A DNA stretch of 64,000 nt, taken from the NCBI GenBank assembly GCA_937928735.1, contig CALFVF010000011.1, positions 62,001 through 126,000 of the forward strand. The letters run 5' to 3'. Position numbers and translations under genes: made by a program. The notes beneath the pieces were generated by a model that was not told where the DNA came from, made no database searches, and worked only from the letters and a program-made list of their open reading frames with translations. Source of the stretch: an uncultured Verrucomicrobiales bacterium (GTDB lineage: Bacteria; Verrucomicrobiota; Verrucomicrobiia; Verrucomicrobiales; Akkermansiaceae). Of this stretch, positions 51,658 to 60,593 are shown piece by piece. The first letter of the stretch is position 1, and each line of letters opens with the position of its first letter.

Positions 51658-52797
51658 CTAGAAGCTGACGTTGATACCATGGCGACTCCACGCCTTTGAG
51701 AAGGCGACTTCGATATCTTCGTAGCTTCTGTCCTTAAGTAGGTGCTTCTGGGCGGAAGATTCTTTCTCTCCTTTTTGTAGTGCCTTGAGGTAGTTCTTAA
51801 TCGCACTGCTGTCACCATCCATTTGGTAGAAGAAGTAAGTGAGCATGAGTGCGCGCGCATAGCTGTGGGCACCTCCTTGGGAAAACTGCCCGTAGGAGAG
51901 ATTCATGAAGTTCTGTAGCCTAGGAAATGTGATCTTGCGACCAAGAACGGAGGTTACGGTATTGTAGTATGGCTTGATACTTGAGCCCGGCTGGAAAGTC
52001 GCTGGATAGGTGTAGGGCGTCGCTGAGACATATTCCGCACTACCCTCAATGAACCAGGCTGCCTTGAGAACACCCTCCATGAGTTGGTGGGTGATCTCAT
52101 GGGAGAGAGTGCGGTAGTCGATCTCACCGCGTTCGACAAATTTAGAACCTTGTGGAATGACGCCGACACTACTTAGCGGGACATGAATCTCCTCTGTATT
52201 TGGAAAATAGACACCCCCTGAGTTAGGTGGGCCGCCAGCACGGGCGTAGTCTGTGCGTGTTTTATGCAAGTAGATACGGAACTTACGGTCTCCTGTGCGG
52301 CTGATACCTGGAAGATTGAGCGGTAATTTTTCATTGAAGGTGAATGTCGCCTCAAAGAGTGTGGCGCATTTGAGAATGAGGCCAGCATCGAGCTTTGCAT
52401 TGGTGATGAACTCATAGTTGGTGCTTTCGTAGACGAAGTGGTCTTTTTTCCACTGTTTGGTCATACGCTTGATCTCAGGTCTTGCCTTGCCTCGGACGTT
52501 TTTGGGCCAGGGTTGGGAGAAGGATCTTTCATTGCCCTTCATCCAGCTATAGTTGGCCAGTGTGCCTTTGTGCTTAGCGAGGTGCTTGTTCACACTGGCT
52601 TGGCTCTGAGTGTCGAGATTGGCGAATGGGACTCGCAGGTTTCGCCCACTGTGCGTCTTGATGGTTAAAGTGCCATTGCGGCTGAATTTGAGATCTCCGG
52701 TGATTTGCTTTTGAGTGGTGGTTTTTAACTCAAGAGCGAATAGCGAGCTCAGTGGGGTGGCACACAAGCAGGTGAGAAGAAATTGGTGAAAGCGCAT
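51658..52797 (-). CDS. Exported DUF1570-like metallopeptidase with an N-terminal SHD1-like domain
   Basis: 379 residues with a signal peptide (cut after LFA near 20). Residues 21-75 (KQITGDLKFSRNGTLTIKTHSGRNLRVPFANLD) resemble the SHD1 domain. The C-terminal part contains a zinc-metallopeptidase motif SHEITHQLME, with the His-Glu-x-x-His core, and the downstream Glu-rich WFIEGSAEYVS, as in gluzincins. The family matches DUF1570-like exported proteins common in planctomycetes and verrucomicrobia. It is likely to cut proteins or glycopeptides outside the cytoplasm. Monocistronic. Confidence 0.75.
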   Translation of the reverse strand: MRFHQFLLTCLCATPLSSLFALELKTTTQKQITGDLKFSRNGTLTIKTHSGRNLRVPFANLDTQSQASVNKHLAKHKGTLANYSWMKGNERSFSQPWPKNVRGKARPEIKRMTKQWKKDHFVYESTNYEFITNAKLDAGLILKCATLFEATFTFNEKLPLNLPGISRTGDRKFRIYLHKTRTDYARAGGPPNSGGVYFPNTEEIHVPLSSVGVIPQGSKFVERGEIDYRTLSHEITHQLMEGVLKAAWFIEGSAEYVSATPYTYPATFQPGSSIKPYYNTVTSVLGRKITFPRLQNFMNLSYGQFSQGGAHSYARALMLTYFFYQMDGDSSAIKNYLKALQKGEKESSAQKHLLKDRSYEDIEVAFSKAWSRHGINVSF

Positions 52798-52911
52798 AGA
52801 GTGAGATGAAAGTGTTTGATAAAATTCTAATCTCTAAGAAGAGAAATAGGATGTCATGTATTCTAACTTATGGCTATCTGTAGACTATGGAGTAGGCAAT
52901 GAAAATCAAAT

Positions 52912-53088
52912 TAGGCTAAAGGGCACCTCTGAAAACCTCATTTCTGAAAATACCATCAGATTGCTCCATCTCTGCGTTGTCCACAATCCTTATGAATACA
53001 TTCAAAAGTGATTGTGTTTGCCTTGATCTGAAACAATCTGAAGGCATTTTTTACTGAAAGCAGGTTTCCAGAGGTACCCTAAAGCCTA
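52912..53088. repeat. Palindromic MITE-like element, long copy
   Basis: About 177 bases with inverted ends: left TAGGCTAAAGGGCACCTCTG, right reads on the other strand TAGGCTTTAGGGTACCTCTG. Further inside, TCAGATTG/CAATCTGA and ACAATC/GATTGT are also paired, so the whole element can fold. It has no open frame. It fills most of the 312-base gap between the sulfatase at 53110 and the metallopeptidase gene. Confidence 0.75.
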
Positions 53089-53109
53089 TTTGCCAGCAAG
53101 TCATCCGAG

Positions 53110-54588
53110 CTAGAGTCTTTTTGGGTTGAAGGGGACTGTGGGTACTTTGCCGCTGGATTTTTGATACAGTGTTTTGCGAAGCATTTGGATGATAGTTTGG
53201 TGAGAGGGGCTTGGTTGGTGAGCGAGGTTATGAAATTCGCCGGGATCTTTCTGATGATCGTAGAGCTCGCGGCCGTGTTTTCCCTCACCCCATTCGGTGT
53301 ATCTCCAATGCTCGGTGCGTATACTACAGCCCATAATGGGTTCTTTAAATCGACTGTCAGGAGGTCTCAAGACTTGAGTGATGGCCGAGGAGTCCCACTG
53401 GCGGGTGGGCTGGTCAAGGAGAGGGACGAGGCTGGCTCCTTCTTGGCTTTGCTCCGTGGGATAGGTGAGACCTGCTAGCTCGATGAGAGTCGGGTAGATG
53501 TCGACGAATTCGACGACTCTCTGGCAGGCTTGGCCATTGCCTGCTCTGCCGGGGGCGCGTATTATGAGGGGAGCGGCTGCGCATTCTTCAAAGAGGGTGC
53601 GTTTCTGCCAAGCTCCACCATGCTCGCCTAGGTGATAGCCGTGGTCACTCCATACAATGACGATCGTGTTTTCACGTAGACCGAGTTCGTCGAGAGCGGT
53701 GAGCAAGCGGCCGATTTGGGCATCGACGAATGACACGCAGGCGTAGTAGGCTTGGATAGATTTCTTCAAAGTGAGTTCATCAAGACCGTAGTGAGGGACT
53801 GGGCAGTTGTGGGCGAAGGCAGCAGATGGGATGTCCTTACGGTCATTTTTGGGAGCATAGGGAACTTCTATCTGATCGAGTGGATAGAGCTCAAAGTAGG
53901 CTTTTGGTGCGATGAAAGGGCGGTGAGGTCGAAAGAAACCCGCTGCGATAAAGAAAGGTTCATCGCGGTGCTGCTTCATGAGCTGAATTGCTTCGGTGGC
54001 GATCATGCCGTCTGTTTGTTCTTCATCACGGCCATCTGCGGCGAGCCAATTGAGCGTGCCACCACCTTTGTGTGGTGGATCAGCCGTGAAGACGAGGTGC
54101 TCGTCTGTTTTATCCCGGCCGATGGGATTAATGGTCTGCTGCCAGGAGGGAGGATCATCCGCTCCATCAGTGCCGATCGATTTCGGGACATTATAGTGGT
54201 AGATTTTACCGACGCGCCCAGTCCAGTAGCCTTGATTTTTAAAGGCTTGGGGTAAGGTAGTGATGTCAGGGTGGCGTTCTCTGAAATGCGTATCTAAGTC
54301 ATAGACTCCCAGAGTGTCTGGTCTGAGGCCTGTCATCACGGAAGCTCTGGATGGATTGCAGAGGGGGATTTGATTGTAAGCGAAGTCAAATTGAACACCA
54401 GTCTGGGAGAGGCGGTCGAGATTTGGTGTGATGGCTATAGAATCGCCGAAGCACTTCACCTGACTGCCGAGGTCATCAATAGAGATGAAGAGCACGTTGG
54501 GTGGTTTTGGGGGCTGTGCGAAACAAGGTGTGTGGAGCCAGACTGTAGCGAGGTAGATGAGGCAGCTGATAGTTCGCAGAGAAAGCAT
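53110..54588 (-). CDS. Exported sulfatase, iduronate-2-sulfatase-like, second copy
   Basis: 492 residues from ATG 54588, chosen because it starts the signal peptide [16 protein letters not shown]; the frame extends 7 codons upstream. Motifs are [55 protein letters not shown] and [23 protein letters not shown]. It is closely related along its whole length to the sulfatase at 40633-42099. It lies alone, with a palindromic element after its stop codon. Confidence 0.93.
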   Translation of the reverse strand: MLSLRTISCLIYLATVWLHTPCFAQPPKPPNVLFISIDDLGSQVKCFGDSIAITPNLDRLSQTGVQFDFAYNQIPLCNPSRASVMTGLRPDTLGVYDLDTHFRERHPDITTLPQAFKNQGYWTGRVGKIYHYNVPKSIGTDGADDPPSWQQTINPIGRDKTDEHLVFTADPPHKGGGTLNWLAADGRDEEQTDGMIATEAIQLMKQHRDEPFFIAAGFFRPHRPFIAPKAYFELYPLDQIEVPYAPKNDRKDIPSAAFAHNCPVPHYGLDELTLKKSIQAYYACVSFVDAQIGRLLTALDELGLRENTIVIVWSDHGYHLGEHGGAWQKRTLFEECAAAPLIIRAPGRAGNGQACQRVVEFVDIYPTLIELAGLTYPTEQSQEGASLVPLLDQPTRQWDSSAITQVLRPPDSRFKEPIMGCSIRTEHWRYTEWGEGKHGRELYDHQKDPGEFHNLAHQPSPSHQTIIQMLRKTLYQKSSGKVPTVPFNPKRL

Positions 54589-54752
54589 ACTACTATTCTC
54601 AAGCGTCACTGGTTCTGGTCAAGACAGAAGGTTGCTGTGAGGGTTTCTAGGTAGTGAATACAGTGGATGAGTCAGGAGCTGGAAAGAATGTTTCTAGAGC
54701 TCCGATTTGGTGTTTCGTGGGGAAAGCGTTAAACTACCAATGACTTACGGAT

Positions 54753-54892
54753 TTGAAACAAACGTTCAAATGCTTTATTTATACAAATAAATATAATATT
54801 TGATTGCCATCTATGGACTTAGATAGCTAGTTTCAAACTTACATTTGGGGGATTAGGAAGTCGTAAGCGTGAGCTTGCGGCTTCCGTTTTTT
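54753..54892 (+). ncRNA. Candidate small RNA ending in an orphan terminator
   Basis: A TTGAAA hexamer (54753-54758) and a TATTTA hexamer 17 bases further on could be a promoter. A transcript from about 54788 would run about 105 bases to the terminator at 54892. There is no plus-strand gene upstream that this terminator could serve: the sulfatase points away. The promoter is weak and the RNA is inferred. Confidence 0.5.
54856..54892 (+). terminator. Orphan rho-independent terminator
   Basis: A 13-bp stem with two G-T pairs (54856-54868 with 54873-54885), a GTGA loop and then G followed by six T. The complementary strand has no T-run after the stem, so it works only on the plus strand. Confidence 0.88.
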
Positions 54893-55077
54893 AGGGGAGT
54901 AGGGATAGATGAGAATCTGTGGGTGGGTGTGAGTCAGTGCGAGGGTATGCGTTTTCGTATTTTGTAGATCTGTAGATCTGTAGATGATCGGCACATGATG
55001 GATATGCTTCTATCTACTACGTGAATGTTTCGGATTCTTTTCAAGAATAGTGGCATTTTTTATGCTATAGGCTTTCT

Positions 55078-55977
55078 ATGCCCACCGATGACGTAGAAAC
55101 ATTAGCTTGGTTAGATACTTTTATTGAGCGTGAAGCCCTTCCTCTTTCATTTAGAGAAGTAGCGATAAAATACTACCTTCCACTTGCCGATCAGGTGAAA
55201 ACTTGGAGCGAGTACACCAAGGGAACTTACTTTCTAGGACTCAATGGTGGTCAGGGGACAGGGAAGTCGACGCTGGCAGCATTACTAGCACTCATTCTGC
55301 GTGAACACCATGGTTTGAGCACGGTGGTGGTGTCTCTGGATGACCTTTATCTGCCGAAGGCCACGCGCGAAGAACTCGCCGAGCAGGTGCATCCTCTCTT
55401 GCAAACAAGAGGTGTGCCGGGCACGCATGATATGGAACTCGCTCTTGAGTTATTTGAACATGTGGCGCAGGGGCGTGCTGTGGAATTTCCAGTCTTTGAT
55501 AAGGCGGTGGATGATCGTAGCTCTCAGCTCACAAACCCTGTGGCGGCAGAGACAGATATTTTCCTCTTTGAGGGATGGTGTGTGGCAGCTTGTGCGGAAG
55601 ACTCAGTGAGTGAGCCAGTGAATGACTTTGAGGCTCAATATGATCCAGATGGCCTGTGGCGGCAGTATGTGAATGGACAGTTAGCGGGGCATTATCAGAC
55701 TCTATTTGGCTACCTAAATCACCTCGTGATGCTTAAGGCACCGAGTTTTGAGTGCATTTATACTTGGCGGGGCTTACAAGAGCAGAAGCTCGCCATGCGT
55801 GTGCAGAAGGAGGGGGGGGAGAGCTCGGGGGTGATGTCTGAGGAAGAACTCATTCATTTCATCAGTCACTATGAGCGCCTCACTCGGCATATGCTGGAAG
55901 AAATGCCCTTGCGAGCGGGCGTGGTCATCGAATTAGCAGAAGACCATTCTGTCTCTGGCGTGAAAGGAGTGCTGTGA
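55078..55977 (+). CDS. Glycerate kinase (D-glycerate 3-kinase type)
   Basis: 299 residues, P-loop kinase. Walker A is FLGLNGGQGTGKSTLA (residues 52-67), then VVVSLDDLYLPKA and HPLLQTRGVPGTHD, PVFDKAVDDRS and LFEGWCVA, matching the GLYK/YggC-type glycerate kinases related to phosphoribulokinase. It turns glycerate and ATP into 3-phosphoglycerate. Its place ahead of a phosphoglycerate-sugar phosphatase and the GT81-GH13_18 gene shows its role: recapture of the glycerate released when glucosylglycerate is broken down. Its stop overlaps the next start by four bases (GTGA at 55974). Confidence 0.88.
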   Translation: MPTDDVETLAWLDTFIEREALPLSFREVAIKYYLPLADQVKTWSEYTKGTYFLGLNGGQGTGKSTLAALLALILREHHGLSTVVVSLDDLYLPKATREELAEQVHPLLQTRGVPGTHDMELALELFEHVAQGRAVEFPVFDKAVDDRSSQLTNPVAAETDIFLFEGWCVAACAEDSVSEPVNDFEAQYDPDGLWRQYVNGQLAGHYQTLFGYLNHLVMLKAPSFECIYTWRGLQEQKLAMRVQKEGGESSGVMSEEELIHFISHYERLTRHMLEEMPLRAGVVIELAEDHSVSGVKGVL

Positions 55978-56867
55978 GAGAGCTTAAAACAGATCCGAAG
56001 AAGCCGACCAAGCTGCTGGTCATCACAGATCTTGATAGCACCCTCCTCAATGAAGACTACAGCTTCATGGAAGCGTGGGGAGTGATGCGTCAGCTGAAGC
56101 TGCAAGGATTCCCAATTGTCTTTAATTCGAGTAAAACGCTCGCAGAAATGGAAGTTTTAGCCCAAGAGATGGGGCTGCATGCCCCTATGGTGGCTGAGAA
56201 TGGTGGTGTCTTGTGTTTGCCTGTATCAGAGCAATGGCAAGACAGCATTCAGAGTGGGACTGTGAAGGAGGCCATGGAATATGAGGCGTGTGGAAATTAC
56301 TGGGTGCATACTCCTGGTCTTGATCGTGAGCGTATTTTAGCTGTGGCACACCAGCTGAGAGAGGCGCATGGCTACGACTTTGAGGGATACGGAGACTGGT
56401 CTGTAGAGGATGTGGTAGAACACACGGGCTTGGATCCTGTTTCTGCGCAGCAGTCTCTGCAGCGAGTGGCCACAGAGCCGATTCTCTGGCAGGATAGTGA
56501 AGAAGCTTGGGTGGTCTTTGAGAAGCAGCTCGTGAGTGAGGGCATCAGAGTGCTTAAGGGTGGGCGCTTCCTGCACTTGATGGGAGAGCCTGATAAGGCC
56601 GATGGCTTGCGCTCCATACAGGCGCTCTACGCGCACCAGGAGCCTGATGTGCAGTGGCTAACAGTGGTACTCGGGGATAGTGAAAATGACTTGGGAATGC
56701 TCAGTGCCGCGGATATAGCGGTCGTGATCCCCAGAGAGGATGGTGTGGAGATCGAACCGGTAGCCGTAGAGGTGATTCGACCCAAGGGGCTCGCATCAGC
56801 TGGCTGGGCAGAGGCCATGCGGTTGATCTTAGAGAGAGTGGAAAGAGTTAGGATTAGAGAAGTTTAG
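55974..56867 (+). CDS. Mannosyl/glucosyl-3-phosphoglycerate phosphatase (HAD family)
   Basis: 297 residues starting with GTG 55974. The HAD nucleophile motif is LVITDLDSTLLN, motif II/III cap segments are MVAENGGVLCLP and LKGGRFLHLMGEPDKADGL, and motif IV is VVLGDSENDLGML. This is the MpgP/GpgP pattern that removes phosphate from mannosyl- or glucosyl-3-phosphoglycerate. As the downstream synthase is GpgS-like, the glucosyl form is more likely. A 12-base direct repeat (TTTAGAAATATA at 56863 and 56880) spans its stop codon and the short gap to the next gene. Confidence 0.88.
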   Translation: MRELKTDPKKPTKLLVITDLDSTLLNEDYSFMEAWGVMRQLKLQGFPIVFNSSKTLAEMEVLAQEMGLHAPMVAENGGVLCLPVSEQWQDSIQSGTVKEAMEYEACGNYWVHTPGLDRERILAVAHQLREAHGYDFEGYGDWSVEDVVEHTGLDPVSAQQSLQRVATEPILWQDSEEAWVVFEKQLVSEGIRVLKGGRFLHLMGEPDKADGLRSIQALYAHQEPDVQWLTVVLGDSENDLGMLSAADIAVVIPREDGVEIEPVAVEVIRPKGLASAGWAEAMRLILERVERVRIREV

Positions 56868-56901
56868 AAATATAAAAAATTTAGAAATATAGAATTAAAT
56901 T

Positions 56902-59880
56902 ATGGGTGATTTTCATCAACATGGCGTTGTCACAACGCTGCATCAGCTAAAAAGCCGCTCTCTAGAGAGCCTGGAGAATGATCTTGTGGAGTTTCGCAAA
57001 AAGCGCCCCCTCGCCTTGATCTTGCCCTCCCTATACTCCGAACTAGAAGGGCCGGCTCTCTCAAGAATTGTGAATGAAATCGCAGCCGTGCCCTATCTAG
57101 ACCAGATTGTCGTGGGGCTTGATCGTGCGACGAAGGAAGAATACTGCAAGGCACTGGAATTCTTTAGTTTACTGCCTCAAGCACCGCAGATTCTCTGGAA
57201 TGATGGGCCGAGGCTGCGCCAGATCGACGCCTTGCTCAAGGCAAAGGGTCTGGCCCCTAAGGAGCCGGGTAAGGGCAGAAATGTCTGGTACATGTTTGGC
57301 TATGTGCTGGCGGCAGATAAGGCCGAGGCGGTAGCGATCCACGACTGTGATATCACGACATATAGCAGAGACCTTCTCGCACGGTTAATCTACCCCGTAG
57401 CACATCCGGGCTTCAGCTATAAGTTCTGTAAGGGCTATTACGCTCGTGTGGCGAACCAAACGATGAACGGGCGAGTGTGTCGCCTACTGGTGACACCCCT
57501 GCTGCGAGCGCTAAAGAAGGTCTGTGGAGAGAATAAGTACCTCGAATACCTCGATAGCTTTCGCTATCCCTTGGCAGGAGAATTCTCTCTCTCCAGAGAC
57601 GTGTTAGAGGATCTGCGTATTCCCTCAGACTGGGGGTTAGAAATGGGCATCCTCTCTGAGATGCAGCGCAACTATGCGACCAATCAGATCTGTCAGGTGG
57701 ATATTGCCGATACCTATGACCATAAGCACCAAGACCTATCACTAGATGATAAGCAAAAGGGTCTCTCAAAGATGAGCATGGATATCGTCAAGTCCCTTTA
57801 TCGTAAAATGGCCACACAGGGCGAGGTATTTTCCATGGAGAAAATCCGCACGCTCAAGGCCTCCTACTACAGAGTGGCACTGGATCTCGTGGATGCCTAC
57901 CATGATGACGCGGCAATGAATGGTCTGAGTTATGATCGACATAAGGAGGGGGCTGCGGTCGAGCTCTTTGCACAGAATATCATGGATGCTGGCTATGACT
58001 ATCTGGATCCTAAGAACTCCATGGAGGTGCCCTTTATGCCGAGCTGGAAGCGTGTTGTTTCCGCGGTGCCAGATGTGTTAGATCGGCTAGCAGAGGCTGT
58101 GCGTCTCGACATGGAGGAACATGGCAGTGGTCTAGTCTATGATATTAAGACTCACCCGAATGTTCTCCATCTCAAGCAGAAGCTCAAAAAACATATTTCG
58201 ATGATCTATGGAGTGGATGGCTCTGAGGAAATTGCGGAGGAGATCATCACTATAGCCAATATCGGCATCGAATCAGCAGCGACACTAGGCCAAGAGGATA
58301 AGTGGAATGAGCAAGATGTGATGCTCATTACTTACGGGAATTCGATCCAAGAAGAGGGGGAGATTCCACTGCAGACACTACGCCAGTTTCTAAACCAAGA
58401 GCTCGCGGATACGGTGAGTGCTGTGCACGTGCTGCCATTCTCGCCGTATAGTTCTGATGATGGGTTTTCAGTGATTGATTACCGCGCCGTAGATCCAAAC
58501 TTGGGAGAATGGCGTGATATTGCCGATCTCTGCTCAGAGTACGATGTGATGGGAGATCTAGTACTTAATCATTGCTCCGCGAAGTCTGAGTGGTTCCAGA
58601 ATTACTTGAGAGGGAAGAGCCCGGGGAAGGGCTACTTTGTGGAGGGGGCAGATTATGATGATCTCAGCCAAGTAGTGCGCCCGCGCAGCAGCCCACTGCT
58701 CCATAAGGTGCAGACAGTGAATGGGGAAAAGGAAGTCTGGTGTACCTTCAGTGAAGACCAGGTGGATCTGAACTTCGCCAATCCCCAAGTCCTTCTGGAG
58801 ATGCTGCGCATAATTAGACTCTACATGGATCATGGAGTTCGCTACTTCCGCCTCGATGCGGTGGCCTTTCTCTGGAAAGAATCAGGTACCAGCTGTGTGC
58901 ACCGACCACAAACACACGAGATCATTAAGCTCTTACGCCTAGTCATCGAGTCCATTGATCATACCGCAGTGGTGATCACAGAGACCAATGTTCCCAATAA
59001 AGAAAACCTGAGTTACTTCGGTGATCAGAATGGAGCGCACTTGATCTATAATTTCTCCCTGCCGCCGCTACTTCTCTACACCATGCTGAGTGGAGACTGT
59101 CAGCATCTGAACCGCTGGGTGATGTCGATGCCGCCAGCCAGACCAGGGAGAGCGTACCTTAACTTCATAGCCTCCCACGATGGTATCGGTCTGCGCCCAG
59201 CAGAAGACATTCTCTCAGAAGAGGAAATGGCCGCCCTTATGGGGCAAGTTCGCGACTTCGGAGGGGAAATTTCTATGCGAAGAGCACCCAATGGTGAGCT
59301 GAAGCCCTATGAGGCCAATATCGCACTCTTTGATGCCTTTAAGGGGACTATGGAGGGAGTCGATGAGCACCAGATAGCGCGCTACCTCTGCGCCCACACA
59401 ATCATGCTCGCACTGGAGGGACTACCTGCATTCTACATCCACAGTCTACTAGGTACGGAGAATCATATCTCAGGATTTGGGCAAACGGGTCAGCCGCGCA
59501 CAATTAATCGCTACCAGTGGAATAAGCAAGATCTCGAAGAAACTCTGGCTGACGGGCAGAAACATCATGGTGAGATTCTCTCCTCATTAAAGTCACTGAT
59601 TCAGCTGCGCAAGAAACAGCCCGCATTCCACCCGAATGCGACACAGTTCACCCTAAATCTCGGCCCATCATTCTTTGCCTTTTGGCGAGAGAGCATGGAT
59701 CGGACACAGAGCATCTTTGCGATTCATAATGTATCAAAGCATGAGCAAGAACTCAGTCTCAAAGACCTCAACTTGATCGAGACAGAACACTGGAAAGACT
59801 TGATATCGGGGCAAGTGTTTGAGAGCGAGCAGAAAGCACTCGTTCTACCAGCTTATGGTTGCTTATGGATTAGTAATTAA
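56902..59880 (+). CDS. Fused glucosyl-3-phosphoglycerate synthase (GT81) and glucosylglycerate phosphorylase (GH13_18)
   Basis: 992 residues in one unbroken frame. Residues 1-410 match GT81 GpgS: GKGRNVWYMFGYVLA, AVAIHDCDI (Asp148 and Asp150, the DxD metal site), YKFCKGYYARV, RYPLAGEFSLSRDVL and WGLEMGIL. Residues 460-992 match GH13_18: VHVLPFSPYSSDDGFSV, FRLDAVAFLWKESGTSC (nucleophile Asp652), VVITETNVPNKENLSYFG (acid/base Glu694) and NFIASHDGIG (Asp760). The RLDAVAFLWKE form fits glucosylglycerate phosphorylase better than sucrose phosphorylase. One protein would carry a synthesis step and a breakdown step; the phosphatase and the glycerate kinase upstream supply the others. Confidence 0.88.
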   Translation: MGDFHQHGVVTTLHQLKSRSLESLENDLVEFRKKRPLALILPSLYSELEGPALSRIVNEIAAVPYLDQIVVGLDRATKEEYCKALEFFSLLPQAPQILWNDGPRLRQIDALLKAKGLAPKEPGKGRNVWYMFGYVLAADKAEAVAIHDCDITTYSRDLLARLIYPVAHPGFSYKFCKGYYARVANQTMNGRVCRLLVTPLLRALKKVCGENKYLEYLDSFRYPLAGEFSLSRDVLEDLRIPSDWGLEMGILSEMQRNYATNQICQVDIADTYDHKHQDLSLDDKQKGLSKMSMDIVKSLYRKMATQGEVFSMEKIRTLKASYYRVALDLVDAYHDDAAMNGLSYDRHKEGAAVELFAQNIMDAGYDYLDPKNSMEVPFMPSWKRVVSAVPDVLDRLAEAVRLDMEEHGSGLVYDIKTHPNVLHLKQKLKKHISMIYGVDGSEEIAEEIITIANIGIESAATLGQEDKWNEQDVMLITYGNSIQEEGEIPLQTLRQFLNQELADTVSAVHVLPFSPYSSDDGFSVIDYRAVDPNLGEWRDIADLCSEYDVMGDLVLNHCSAKSEWFQNYLRGKSPGKGYFVEGADYDDLSQVVRPRSSPLLHKVQTVNGEKEVWCTFSEDQVDLNFANPQVLLEMLRIIRLYMDHGVRYFRLDAVAFLWKESGTSCVHRPQTHEIIKLLRLVIESIDHTAVVITETNVPNKENLSYFGDQNGAHLIYNFSLPPLLLYTMLSGDCQHLNRWVMSMPPARPGRAYLNFIASHDGIGLRPAEDILSEEEMAALMGQVRDFGGEISMRRAPNGELKPYEANIALFDAFKGTMEGVDEHQIARYLCAHTIMLALEGLPAFYIHSLLGTENHISGFGQTGQPRTINRYQWNKQDLEETLADGQKHHGEILSSLKSLIQLRKKQPAFHPNATQFTLNLGPSFFAFWRESMDRTQSIFAIHNVSKHEQELSLKDLNLIETEHWKDLISGQVFESEQKALVLPAYGCLWISN

Positions 59881-60315
59881 GGTAGCTCGCAGAGAACCTA
59901 GTCGCCAATAAGGGAAGCGCAAAGGGGAAGGCGCGCGCCCTATCACCCTCTATCACCTCTGGCGCTGGAGAAGCCAGAGGTGAATCATGACTTGGTGCAT
60001 TGTGGAAACTTGGGAGGAAAGTTCATTTTTTATTGAACTTTTTAACGGAGGGGTTGTCTTTGCTATAAGGTTCAACGTGAAACTTGTTCAAAAATTGGGA
60101 GAATAGGCTAGAATGGTGGCGTTTTTTTGCGTCTGACCAATGGCGGCAGCGTTTTGAGATTCTAGAAAATAGACAGATTTTCCAGGCATAGACAAAAGAT
60201 TGGACTTCTTGGTTCAGAAGAACTCTCAATACATTAGTAAACTACCTAGTTTAATAAAAATTAGTTGACATTCACTTTGGCGAGGGCTAAGTCAGCCTTA
60301 CGTCAGGGCAAGATA
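59881..60315. other. 435-base gap before the cys operon
   Basis: No protein gene is supported; the one open frame (60023-60229, minus) has no family features. The gap holds the hairpin at 59953-59983. From about 60020 it is AT-rich and should contain the cys promoter; TTGACA at 60265-60270 is a candidate -35 with TAAGTC 17 bases on. Confidence 0.5.
59953..59983 (+). terminator. Perfect 11-bp hairpin after the fused enzyme gene
   Basis: TCACCTCTGGC (59953-59963) pairs with GCCAGAGGTGA (59973-59983). No T-run follows. It is about 70 bases after the stop codon, a position where a weak or factor-assisted terminator is plausible. Confidence 0.55.
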
Positions 60316-60546
60316 ATGAATCAACAAGGCAAAAAATTGAGTAAAGAATCCAGAATGCGCAGTGTTTACAAAGGTCTCACATGGAGAGTTTTGGCGACAT
60401 TGACGACGTATTTATTAGCATGGATCTTTACTGGTGACCTCGAGCAAGCCAGCAAGATCGCAGGTTTCGAGTTTGTGCTAAAATTTTTCATTTACTACGC
60501 CCACGAGAGAGCTTGGCAGATTGTGCCAAGCACCTCAAAATCATAG
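60316..60546 (+). CDS. DUF2061 membrane protein
   Basis: 76 residues from ATG 60316, giving the DUF2061 start KLSKESRMRSVYKGLTWRVLATLTTYLLAWIFTGD. One membrane helix, then a second weak one (AGFEFVLKFFIYYAHERAW). DUF2061 genes recur at the start of sulfate-assimilation operons, as here, 47 bases before cysC. Function unknown; perhaps linked to sulfate or APS metabolism. An open stretch upstream to 60265 is not part of the family. Confidence 0.82.
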   Translation: MNQQGKKLSKESRMRSVYKGLTWRVLATLTTYLLAWIFTGDLEQASKIAGFEFVLKFFIYYAHERAWQIVPSTSKS

Positions 60547-60593
60547 GCCAAAATCATAGTTGAAATACTTTTAACCCGTTCATTCACAAATCA

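Larger units (their letters stand above)
54589..55077. other. 489-base gap between the second sulfatase and the glucosylglycerate operon
   Basis: No protein gene is supported. The section 54750-54855 is AT-rich and is followed by the strong plus-strand terminator at 54856-54892. The last 180 bases must contain the promoter of the glycerate kinase operon, but no clear -35/-10 pair is visible there. Confidence 0.6.

Noticed and set aside
60069-60084. A fourth parS-like site, GGTTCAACGTGAAACT
   Set aside because: The C of the central CACGTG core is replaced by A and both outer bases differ, so it falls short of the consensus.
60023-60229. 68-residue open frame on the minus strand before the cys genes
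   Set aside because: Basic, low-information sequence in an AT-rich promoter region, no family features, not listed as a gene.
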